A DNA stretch of 64,000 bases from Viola odorata (lineage: Eukaryota > Streptophyta > Magnoliopsida > Malpighiales > Violaceae): contig OY829540.1 in the NCBI GenBank assembly GCA_963691705.1, positions 45,544,158-45,608,157 on the forward strand, given 5' to 3'. Position numbers and translations under genes: made by a program. Under the pieces are notes generated by a model, which was not told where the DNA came from, did no database searches, and was given only the letters and a program-made list of their open reading frames with translations. This document shows positions 53,866 to 64,000 of this stretch, in pieces (the first letter of the stretch is position 1; each line of letters starts with the position of its first letter).

Positions 53866-54420
53866 TATCAGACGACATGTGCGGATGTGACCAAACACGA
53901 TGTGGGGACGTGACCCTTCACAACGCTTAACAGACAACATGTGCGGACGTGACCAGACACAACATTAAAAACACGATGTGGTGACGTGACCCTTCACAAA
54001 GCTTATCAGAGAACATGTGCAAACACAACATTAAAAACACGATGTGGGGACGTGACCCTTCACAACGCTTAACAGACAGCATGTGCAAACACAACATTAA
54101 AAACATGATGTGGGGACGTGACCCTTCACAACGCTTAACAGAGAACATGTGCGGACGTGACCAGACAAAACATTATCAGACGACATGTGCGGACGTGACC
54201 AAACACAACATTGAAAACACGATGTGGGGACGTGACCCTTCACAACGCTTAACAGAGAACATGTGCGGACGTGACCAGACACAACATTATCAGACGACAT
54301 GTGCGGACGTGAACAAACACAACATTAAAAACACGATGTGGGGACGTGACCCTTCACAACGCTTAACAGACAACATGTGCGGACGTTACCAGACACAACA
54401 TTATCAGACGACATGTGCGG
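53866..54420 (+). repeat. 536 bp tandem duplication, copy 2
   Basis: Second copy with the 66 bp pair at 54015. The GAAGTG trimer is replaced by one with GACCAGACAAAAC near 54163. That variant recurs near 56528, 56840, 59372 and 59685, so it was copied into the 2,844 bp unit. Confidence 0.83.
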
Positions 54421-54824
54421 ACGCGACCAAAAACGATGTGGGGACGTGACCCTTCACAACTCTTAACAGGCATCATGTGCGGACGTGACCAGACACAACA
54501 TTATCAGACGACATGTGCGGATGTGAGCAAACACGATGTGGGGACGTGACCCTTCACAACGCTTAACAGACAACATGTGCGGACGTGACCAAACACAACA
54601 TTAAACATACGATGTGGGGACGTGACCTTTCACAACGCTTAACAGAAAACATGTGCAGACGTGACCAGACACAACATTATTAGACGACATGTGCGGACGT
54701 GACCAAACACGATGTGAGGACGTAACCCTTCACAATGCTTACCAGACAACATGTGCGGACGTGACCAGACACAACATTATCAGACGACATGTGCGGATGT
54801 GACCACACACAACATTAAAAACGG
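54421..54824 (+). repeat. CTCTTAACAGG to ACGTAACCC segment
   Basis: Standard long-type order: CGCGACC, CTCTTAACAGGCAT, GTGAGCAAACAC, ATTAAACATACG, GACCTTTCAC, ATTATTAG, ACGTAACCC, then AACGGGATG near 54822 joined directly to the ACTTGACC block. The usual GATATGGGGACATG trimers are missing, which is a local deletion relative to 47.2-47.5 kb. Confidence 0.75.
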
Positions 54825-56460
54825 GATGTGGGGACGTGACCCTTCACAACGCTTAACAGACGACATGTGCAGACTTGACCAGACACAACATTATCAGATG
54901 ACATGTGCGGACGTGACCAAACACAACATTAAAAATACGATGTGGGGATGTGACCCTTTAGAACGCTTAACAGACAACATGTGCGGACGTGACCAGACAC
55001 AACATTATCAGACGACATGTGCGGACGTGACCAAACACGATGTGAGGACGTGACCCTTCACAACGCTTCACAGACAACATGTGCGGACGTGACCAGACAC
55101 AACATTATCAGACGACATGTGAGGACGTGACCAAACACAACATATAAAACACGATGTGGGGACGTGACCTTCACAACGCTTAACAGACAGCATGTACAGA
55201 CGTGACCAGACACAACATTATCTGACGACATGTGCGGACGTGACCAAACACGATGTGGGGACGTGACCCTTCACAACGCTTAACAGACAACATGTGCGGA
55301 CGTGACCAGACACAACATTATCAGACGACATGTGCGGACGTGACCAAACACAACATTAAAAACACGATGTGTGGGCGTGACCCATCACAACGCTTAACAG
55401 ACAACATATGCAGACGTGACCAGACACAACATTATCAGACGACATGTGCGGATGTGACCAAACACGATGTGGGGACGTGACCCTTCACAACGCTTAACAG
55501 ACAACATGTGCGGACGTGACCAGACACAACATTATCAGACGACATGTGAGGACGTGACCAAACACAACATATAAAACACGATGTGGGGACGTGACCTTCA
55601 CAACGCTTAACAGACAACATGTACAGACGTGACCTGACACAACATTATCTGACGACATGTGCGGACGTGACCAAACACGATGTGGGGACGTGACCCTTCA
55701 CAACGCTTAACCGACAACATGTGCGGACGTGACCAGACACAACATTATCAGACGACATGTGCGGACGTGACCAAACACAACATTAAAAACACGATGTGTG
55801 GGCGTGACCCATCACAACGCTTAACAGACAACATGTGCAGACGTGACCAGACACAACATTATCAGACGACATGTGCGGATGTGACCAAACACGATGTGGG
55901 GACGTGACCCTTCACAACGCTTAACAGACAACATGTGCAGGCGTGACCAGACACAACATTATCAGACGACATGTGCGGAAGTGACCAAACACAACAATGA
56001 AAACACGATGTGGGGACGTGACCCTTCACAACGCTTAACAGACAACATGTGCAGGCGTGACCAGACACAACATTATCAGACGACATGTGCGGAAGTGACC
56101 AAACACAACATTGAAAACACGATGTGGGGACGTGACCCTTCACAACGCTTAACAGAGAACATGTGCGGACGTGACCAGACACAACATTATCAGACGACAT
56201 GTGCGGACGTGACCAAACACGATGTGGGGACGTGACCCTTCACAACGCTTAACAGACAACATGTGCGGACGTGACCAGATACAACATTATAAGACGACAT
56301 GTGCGAACGTTACCAGACACAACATTATCAGACAACATGTGCGGACGTGACCAAACACGATGTGAGGACGTGACCCTTCACAAGCTTCACAGACAACATG
56401 TGCGGACGTGACCAGACACAACATTATCAGACGACATGTGCGGACGTGACCAAACACAAC
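54825..56460 (+). repeat. 4,580 bp-offset duplication, copy 2
   Basis: Partner of 50245-51880. Private changes include GGGGATGTGACCC near 54948, CAGACAGCATGTACAG near 55188, ACATATGCAG near 55406 and CAACAATGAAAAC near 55993. It runs into the 2,844 bp unit near 56460. Confidence 0.8.
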
Positions 56461-56595
56461 ATTGAAAACACGATGTGGGGACGTGACCCTTCACAACGCT
56501 TAACAGAGAACATGTGCGGACGTGACCAGACAAAACATTATCAGACGACATGTGCGGACGTGACCAAACACAACATTGAAAACACGATGTGGGGA

Positions 56596-56717
56596 CGTGA
56601 CCCTTCACAACGCTTAACAGAGAACATGTGCGGACGTGACCCATCACAACGCTTAACAGACAACAGACAACATGTGCAGACGTGACCCTTCACAACGCTT
56701 AACAGACAACATGTGCA
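56596..56717 (+). repeat. Three C monomers in a row with an 8 bp microduplication
   Basis: C with CAGAGAAC, then C with CCATCAC, then C with CTTCAC, without A or B between them. The middle C has CAGACAACAGACAACATG, an 8 bp (GACAACAG-type) slippage. The same structure recurs near 59440-59561 through the 2,844 bp duplication. Confidence 0.87.
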
Positions 56718-57265
56718 GACGTGACCAGACACAACATTATCAGACGACATGTGCGGAAGTGACCAAACACAACATTGAAAACACGATGTGGGGACGTGAC
56801 CCTTCACAACGCTTAACAGAGAACATGTGCGGACGTGACCAGACAAAACATTATCAGACGACATGTGCGGACGTGACCAAACACAACATTGAAAACACGA
56901 TGTGGGGACGTGACCCTTCACAACGCTTAACAGAGAACATGTGCGGACGTGACCAGACACAACATTATCAGACGACATGTGCGGACGTGAACAAACACAA
57001 CATTAAAAACACGATGTGGGGACGTGACCCTTCACAACGCTTAACAGACAACATGTGCAGACGTGACCAGACACAACATTATCAGACGACATGTGCGGAT
57101 GTGACCAAACACGATGTGGGGACGTGACCCTTCACAACGCTTAACAGACAACATGTGCGGACGTGACCAGACACAACATTATCAGACGACATGTGAGGAC
57201 GTGACCAAACACAACATATAAAACACGATGTGGGGACGTGACCTTCACAACGCTTAACAGACAAC

Positions 57266-58273
57266 ATGTACAGACGTGACCAGACACAACATTATCTGAC
57301 GACATGTGCGGACGTGACCAAACACAACACTAAAAACACGATGTGTGGGCGTGACCCATCACAACGCTTAACAGACAACATGTGCAGACGTGACCAGACA
57401 CAACATTATCAGACGACATGTGCGGATGTGACCAAACACGATGTGGGGACGTGACCCTTCACAACGCTTAACAGACAAAATGTGCGGACGTGACCACACA
57501 CAATATTAAAAACACGATGTGGGGACGTGACCCTTCACAACGCTTAACAGACGACATGTGCAGACTTGACCAGACACAACATTATCAGATGACATGTGCG
57601 GACGTGACCAAACACAACATTAAAAATACGATGTGGGGACGTGACCCTTTAGAACGCTTAACAGACAACATGTGCGGACGTGACCAGACATAACATTATC
57701 AGACGACATGTGCGGACGTGACCAAACACGATGTGAGGACGTGACCCTTCACAACGTTTCACAGACAACATGTGCGGACGTGACCAGACACAACATTATC
57801 AGACGACATGTGAGGACGTGACCAAACACAACACTAAAAACACGATGTGTGGGCGTGACCCATCACAACGCTTAACAGACAACATGTGCAGACGTGACCA
57901 GACACAACATTATCAGACGACATGTGCGGATGTGACCAAACACGATGTGGGGACGTGACCCTTCACAACGCTTAACAGACAAAATGTGCGGACGTGACCA
58001 CACACAATATTAAAAACACGATGTGGGGACGTGACCCTTCACAACGCTTAACAGACGACATGTGCAGACTTGACCAGACACAACATTATCAGATGACATG
58101 TGCGGACGTGACCAAACACAACATTAAAAATACGATGTGGGGACGTGACCCTTTAGAACGCTTAACAGACAACATGTGCGGACGTGACCAGACATAACAT
58201 TATCAGACGACATGTGCGGACGTGACCAAACACGATGTGAGGACGTGACCCTTCACAACGCTTCACAGACAAC
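57266..58273 (+). repeat. 504 bp tandem duplication
   Basis: 57266-57769 and 57770-58273 correspond at offset 504 (CACTAAAAAC, GACAAAATGTG, CAATATTAAAAAC, ACTTGACC, CAGACATAAC). It recurs at 60110-61117 inside the second 2,844 bp copy, so it happened before that duplication. Confidence 0.85.
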
Positions 58274-59298
58274 ATATGCGGACGTGACCAGACACAACAT
58301 TATCAGACGACATGTGAGGACGTGACCAAACACAACATATAAAACACGATGTGGGGACGTGACCTTCACAACGCTTAACAGACAACATGTACAGACGTGA
58401 CCAGACACAACATTATCTGACGACATGTGCGGACGTGACCAAACACGATGTGGGGACGTGACCCTTCACAACGCTTAACAGACAACATGTGCGGACGTGA
58501 CCAGACACAACATTATCAGACGACATGTGCGGACGTGACCAAACACAACATTAAAAACACGATGTGTGGGCGTGACCCATCACAACGCTTAACAGACAAC
58601 ATGTGCAGACGTGACCAGACACAACATTATCAGACGACATGTGCGGATGTGACCAAACACGATGTGGGGACGTGACCCTTCACAACGCTTAACAGACAAC
58701 ATGTGCGGACGTGACCAGACACAACATTATCAGACGACATGTGAGGACGTGACCAAACACAACATATAAAACACGATGTGGGGACGTGACCTTCACAACG
58801 CTTAATAGACAACATGTACAGACGTGACCAGACACAACATTATCTGACGACATGTGCGGACGTGACCAAACACGATGTGTGGACGTGACCCTTCACAACG
58901 CTTAACCGACAACATGTGCGGACGTGACCAGACACAACATTATCAGACGACATGTGCGGACGTGACCAAACACAACACTAAAAACACGATGTGTGGGCGT
59001 GACCCATCACAACGCTTAACAGACAACATGTGCAGACGTGACCAGACACAACTTTATTAGACGACATGTGCGGATGTGACCAGACACAACATTAAACATA
59101 CGATGTGGGGACGTGACCTTTCACAACGCTTAACAGAAAACATGTGCAGACGTGACCAGACACAACATTATCAGACGACATGTGCGTACGTGACCAAACA
59201 CGATGTGAGGACGTAACCCTTCACAATGCTTACCAGACAACATGTGCGGACGTGACTAGACACAACATTATCAGACGACATGTGCGGAAGTGACCAAA

Positions 59299-62150
59299 CA
59301 CAACATTGAAAACACGATGTGGGGACGTGACCCTTCACAACGCTTAACAGAGAACATGTGCGGACGTGACCAGACAAAACATTATCAGACGACATGTGCG
59401 GACGTGACCAAACACAACATTGAAAACACGATGTGGGGACGTGACCCTTCACAACGCTTAACAGAGAACATGTGCGGACGTGACCCATCACAACGCTTAA
59501 CAGACAACAGACAACATGTGCAGACGTGACCCTTCACAACGCTTAACAGACAACATGTGCAGACGTGACCAGACACAACATTATCAGACGACATGTGCGG
59601 AAGTGACCAAACACAACATTGAAAACACGATGTGGGGACGTGACCCTTCACAACGCTTAACAGAGAACATGTGCGGACGTGACCAGACAAAACATTATCA
59701 GACGACATGTGCGGACGTGACCAAACACAACATTGAAAACACGATGTGGGGACGTGACCCTTCACAACGCTTAACAGAGAACATGTGCGGACGTGACCAG
59801 ACACAACATTATCAGACGACATGTGCGGACGTGAACAAACACAACATTAAAAACACGATGTGGGGACGTGACCCTTCACAACGCTTAACAGACAACATGT
59901 GCAGACGTGACCAGACACAACATTATCAGACGACATGTGCGGATGTGACCAAACACGATGTGGGGACGTGACCCTTCACAACGCTTAACAGACAACATGT
60001 GCGGACGTGACCAGACACAACATTATCAGACGACATGTGAGGACGTGACCAAACACAACATATAAAACACGATGTGGGGACGTGACCTTCACAACGCTTA
60101 ACAGACAACATGTACAGACGTGACCAGACACAACATTATCTGACGACATGTGCGGACGTGACCAAACACAACACTAAAAACACGATGTGTGGGCGTGACC
60201 CATCACAACGCTTAACAGACAACATGTGCAGACGTGACCAGACACAACATTATCAGACGACATGTGCGGATGTGACCAAACACGATGTGGGGACGTGACC
60301 CTTCACAACGCTTAACAGACAAAATGTGCGGACGTGACCACACACAATATTAAAAACACGATGTGGGGACGTGACCCTTCACAACGCTTAACAGACGATA
60401 TGTGCAGACTTGACCAGACACAACATTATCAGATGACATGTGCGGACGTGACCAAACACAACATTAAAAATACGATGTGGGGACGTGACCCTTTAGAACG
60501 CTTAACAGACAACATGTGCGGACGTGACCAGACATAACATTATCAGACGACATGTGCGGACGTGACCAAACACGATGTGAGGACGTGACCCTTCACAACG
60601 TTTCACAGACAACATGTGCGGACGTGACCAGACACAACATTATCAGACGACATGTGAGGACGTGACCAAACACAACACTAAAAACACGATGTGTGGGCGT
60701 GACCCATCACAACGCTTAACAGACAACATGTGCAGACGTGACCAGACACAACATTATCAGACGACATGTGCGGATGTGACCAAACACGATGTGGGGACGT
60801 GACCCTTCACAACGCTTAACAGACAAAATGTGCGGACGTGACCACACACAATATTAAAAACACGATGTGGGGACGTGACCCTTCACAACGCTTAACAGAC
60901 GACATGTGCAGACTTGACCAGACACAACATTATCAGATGACATGTGCGGACGTGACCAAACACAACATTAAAAATACGATGTGGGGACGTGACCCTTTAG
61001 AACGCTTAACAGACAACATGTGCGGACGTGACCAGACATAACATTATCAGACGACATGTGCGGACGTGACCAAACACGATGTGAGGACGTGACCCTTCAC
61101 AACGCTTCACAGACAACATATGCGGACGTGACCAGACACAACATTATCAGACGACATGTGAGGACGTGACCAAACACAACATATAAAACACGATGTGGGG
61201 ACGTGACCTTCACAACGCTTAACAGACAACATGTACAGACGTGACCAGACACAACATTATCTGACGACATGTGCGGACGTGACCAAACACGATGTGGGGA
61301 CGTGACCCTTCACAACGCTTAACAGACAACATGTGCGGACGTGACCAGACACAACATTATCAGACGACATGTGCGGACGTGACCAAACACAACATTAAAA
61401 ACACGATGTGTGGGCGTGACCCATCACAACGCTTAACAGACAACATGTGCAGACGTGACCAGACACAACATTATCAGACGACATGTGCGGATGTGACCAA
61501 ACACGATGTGGGGACGTGACCCTTCACAACGCTTAACAGACAACATGTGCGGACGTGACCAGACACAACATTATCAGACGACATGTGAGGACGTGACCAA
61601 ACACAACATATAAAACACGATGTGGGGACGTGACCTTCACAACGCTTAATAGACAACATGTACAGACGTGACCAGACACAACATTATCTGACGACATGTG
61701 CGGACGTGACCAAACACGATGTGTGGACGTGACCCTTCACAACGCTTAACCGACAACATGTGCGGACGTGACCAGACACAACATTATCAGACGACATGTG
61801 CGGACGTGACCAAACACAACACTAAAAACACGATGTGTGGGCGTGACCCATCACAACGCTTAACAGACAACATGTGCAGACATGACCAGACACAACTTTA
61901 TTAGACGACATGTGCGGATGTGACCAGACACAACATTAAACATACGATGTGGGGACGTGACCTTTCACAACGCTTAACAGAAAACATGTGCAGACGTGAC
62001 CAGACACAACATTATCAGACAACATGTGCGTACGTGACCAAACACGATGTGAGGACGTAACCCTTCACAATGCTTACCAGACAACATGTGCGGACGTGAC
62101 TAGACACAACATTATCAGACGACATGTGCGGAAGTGACCAAACACAACAT
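59299..62150 (+). repeat. 2,844 bp higher-order repeat, copy 2
   Basis: Second copy with few private changes: GACGATATGTG near 60397, GACATGACCAG near 61881 and CAGACAACATGTGCGTACG near 62020. It ends by about 62215, where GACACAAC replaces GACAAAAC. Confidence 0.9.
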
Positions 62151-64000
62151 TGAAAACACGATGTGGGGACGTGACCCTTCACAACGCTTAACAGAGAACA
62201 TGTGCGGACGTGACCAGACACAACATTATCAGACGACATGTGCGGACGTGACCAAACACAACATTAAAAACACGATGTGGGGACGTGACCCTTCACAACG
62301 CTTAACAGACAACATGTGCGGACGTTACCAGACACAACATTATCAGACGACATGTGCGGACGCGACCAAAAACGATGTGGGGACGTGACCCTTCACAACT
62401 CTTAACAGGCATCATGTGCGGACGTGACCAGACACAACATTATCAGACGACATGTGCGGATGTGAGCAAACACGATGTGGGGACGTGACCCTTCACAACG
62501 CTTAACAGACAACATGTGCGGACGTGACCAAACACAACATTAAACATACGATGTGGGGACGTGACCTTTCACAACGCTTAACAGAAAACATGTGCAGACG
62601 TGACCAGACACAACATTATTAGACGACATGTGCGGACGTGACCAAACACGATGTGAGGACGTAACCCTTCACAATGCTTACCAGACAACATGTGCGGACG
62701 TGAGTAGACACAACATTATCAGACGACATGTGCGGATGTGACCACACACAACATTAAAAACAGGATGTGGGGACGTGACCCTTCACAACGCTTAACAGAC
62801 GACATGTGCAGACGTGACCAGACACAACATTATCAGACGACATGTGCGGACGTGACCAAACACGATATGGGGACATGACCCTTCAAAACGCTTAACAGAC
62901 AACATGTGCGGACGTGACCACACACAACATTAAAAACACGATGTGGGGACGTGACCCTTCACAACATTTAACAGACGACATGTGCAGACTTGACCAGACA
63001 CAACATTATCAGATGACATGTGCGGACGTGACCAAACACAACATTAAAAATATGATGTGGGGACGTGACCCTTTAGAACGCTTAACAGACAACATGTGCG
63101 GACGTGACCAGACACAACATTATCAGACGACATGTGCGGACGTGACCAAACACGATGTGAGGACGTGACCCTTCACAACGCTTCACAGACAACATGTGCG
63201 GACGTGACCAGAGACAACATTATCAGACGACATGTGAGGACGTGACCAAACACAACATATAAAACACGATGTGGGGACGTGACCTTCACAACGCTTAACA
63301 GACAACATGTACAGACGTGACCAGACACAACATTATCTGACGACATGTGCGGACGTGACCAAACACGATGTGGGGACGTGACCCTTCACAACGCTTAACA
63401 GACAACATGTGCGGACGTGACCAGACACAACATTATCAGACGACATGTGCGGACGTGACCAAACACAACATTAAAAACACGATGTGTGGGCGTGACCCAT
63501 CACAACGCTTAACAGACAACATGTACAGACGTGACCAGACACAACATTATCAGACGACATGTGCGGATGTGACCAAACACGATGTGGGGACGTGACCCTT
63601 CACAACGCTTAACAGACAACATGTGCGGACGTGACCAGACACAACATTATCAGACGACATGTGAGGACGTGACCAAACACAACATATAAAACACGATGTG
63701 GGGACGTGACCTTCACAACGCTTAACAGACAACATGTGCAGGCGAGACCAGACACAACATTATCAGACGACATGTGCGGAAGTGACCAAACACAACATTG
63801 AAAACACGATGTGGGGACGTGACCCTTCACAACGCTTAACAGAAAACATGTGCGGACGTGACCAGACACAACATTATCAGACGACATGTGCGTACGTGAC
63901 CAAACACGATGTGGGGACGTGACCCTTCACAACGCTTAACAGACAATATGCGCGGACGTGACCAGATACAACATTATAAGACGACATGTGCGAACGTTAC
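62151..64000 (+). repeat. Long array type up to the window end
   Basis: Order: GAAGTG/ATTGAAAAC, CGTTACC/CGCGACC, CTCTTAACAGGCAT, ATTAAACATACG, ACGTAACCC, AACAGGATG, GATATGG, ACTTGACC, CTTTAGAACGC, GCTTCACAG, two CATATAAAACAC blocks, then GTGCAGGCGAGACC near 63735 and the GATACA/GAACGTTAC doublet cut by the window end. Private changes include GTGAGTAGACAC near 62701, CACAACATTTAAC near 62962 and AATATGATG near 63050. It resembles 46.8-48.2 kb most. Confidence 0.78.

Larger units (their letters stand above)
56455..59298 (+). repeat. 2,844 bp higher-order repeat, copy 1
   Basis: Matches 59299-62150 at offset 2,844. Shared markers: GACAAAAC trimers, the C-C-C run with CAACAGACAAC, GTGAACAAACAC, CACTAAAAAC, the nested 504 bp duplication (57266-57769 and 57770-58273), ACGTTTCACAG near 57755/60599, ACATATGCGG near 58272/61116, CTTAATAGAC near 58802/61646, GATGTGTGGACG near 58874/61718 and GTGCGTACG near 59184/62028. 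Confidence 0.9.
1..64000 (+). repeat. Satellite array of about 38 bp monomers, filling the window
   Basis: Every stretch I read resolves into about 38 bp monomers, nearly all beginning ACGTGACC and all in the same orientation. Three monomer types (A, B, C) follow each other as trimers of 114 or 100 bp. The canonical trimer has 41 A, 18 T, 30 C and 25 G, so it is about 48% GC with a strong excess of A over T on this strand. No gap longer than a few bases escapes this pattern, so no 300-base stretch holds anything else. This is typical of eukaryotic satellite or giant minisatellite DNA. I cannot name the family or the species. Both edges are inside the array, so its full length is unknown. Confidence 0.97.

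Noticed and set aside
1..64000. CRISPR array
   Set aside because: Repeats are regular, but there are no unique spacers. The segments between conserved ACGTGACC cores are themselves the same few repeated sequences.
1..64000. Transposon, insertion sequence or retroelement insertion
   Set aside because: I saw no non-satellite insert, terminal inverted repeat, long terminal repeat, poly-A tail or target-site duplication.
1..64000. rRNA, tRNA or other structured RNA genes
   Set aside because: No segment departs from the monomer pattern, so there is no room for such genes.
1..64000. CENP-B box (centromere protein site)
   Set aside because: The core pattern TTCG followed by CGGG is not found in A, B, C or the variants I read. 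This does not exclude a centromere.
1..64000. G-quadruplex-forming tracts
   Set aside because: There is one GGGG per trimer (end of B), about 100 bp apart, which is too far for a normal quadruplex.
1..64000. Nucleosome phasing by the repeat length
   Set aside because: Five 38 bp monomers make 190 bp, close to a nucleosome repeat, but trimers of 100 and 114 bp alternate and break any fixed phase. I have no independent evidence.

Overview
The whole 64 kb window is one uninterrupted head-to-tail tandem repeat (satellite) array. I found no unique sequence, gene, RNA gene or transposon in it, and both window edges lie inside the array. An array this long and this organised points to a eukaryotic genome, most likely a heterochromatic or other satellite-rich block. 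I do not recognise the family and cannot name the organism.

The base unit is about 38 bp and exists in three diverged types. A is 38 bp (starts ACGTGACCAGACAC, ends GACATGTGCGG). B is 37 bp (starts ACGTGACCAAACAC, ends CGATGTGGGG). C is 39 bp (starts ACGTGACCCTTCAC, ends CAACATGTGCGG). They align to each other, so they come from one ancestral 38-mer. They normally run A-B-C, giving a 114 bp trimer. A very common 23 bp form of B lacks 14 bp and gives a 100 bp trimer. 100 and 114 bp trimers alternate into about 214 and 427 bp units. These are built into kilobase-scale higher-order repeats of 1,504, 1,685, 1,884, 2,463, 2,483, 2,491, 2,844, 3,140 and 6,156 bp, with smaller nested duplications of 114, 214, 290, 328, 376, 427, 441, 504, 536 and 749 bp.

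Layout. About 1-27,600 is the long higher-order repeat. Its recurring marker order is: paired 66 bp module, GAAGTG/ATTGAAAAC trimer, CGTTACC/CGCGACC trimer, CTCTTAACAGGCAT, ATTAAACATACG, ACGTAACCC, AACAGGATG, GATATGGGGACATG, ACTTGACC/CTTTAGAACGC, GCTTCACAG, CATATAAAACAC, ATTATCTGAC, TGTGGGCGTGACCCATC. About 27,600-46,400 is a reduced form that lacks the 66 bp module and gains an A-A doublet module (GATACA...GAACGTTACC); it includes three copies of a 2,463 bp unit. About 46,400-64,000 mixes both forms, including a 2,844 bp unit present twice. The duplications overlap and nest, so their relative order can be read, and shared private mutations show that several are very recent.

There are many short open frames on both strands because 114 bp is a multiple of three. 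I do not call any of them a gene. No new biological system is evident. The interest lies in the layered amplification history, the two deletion-derived module types, the CpG-biased variation and the dense repeated ACGTG, CATGTG and TATAAAA motifs.
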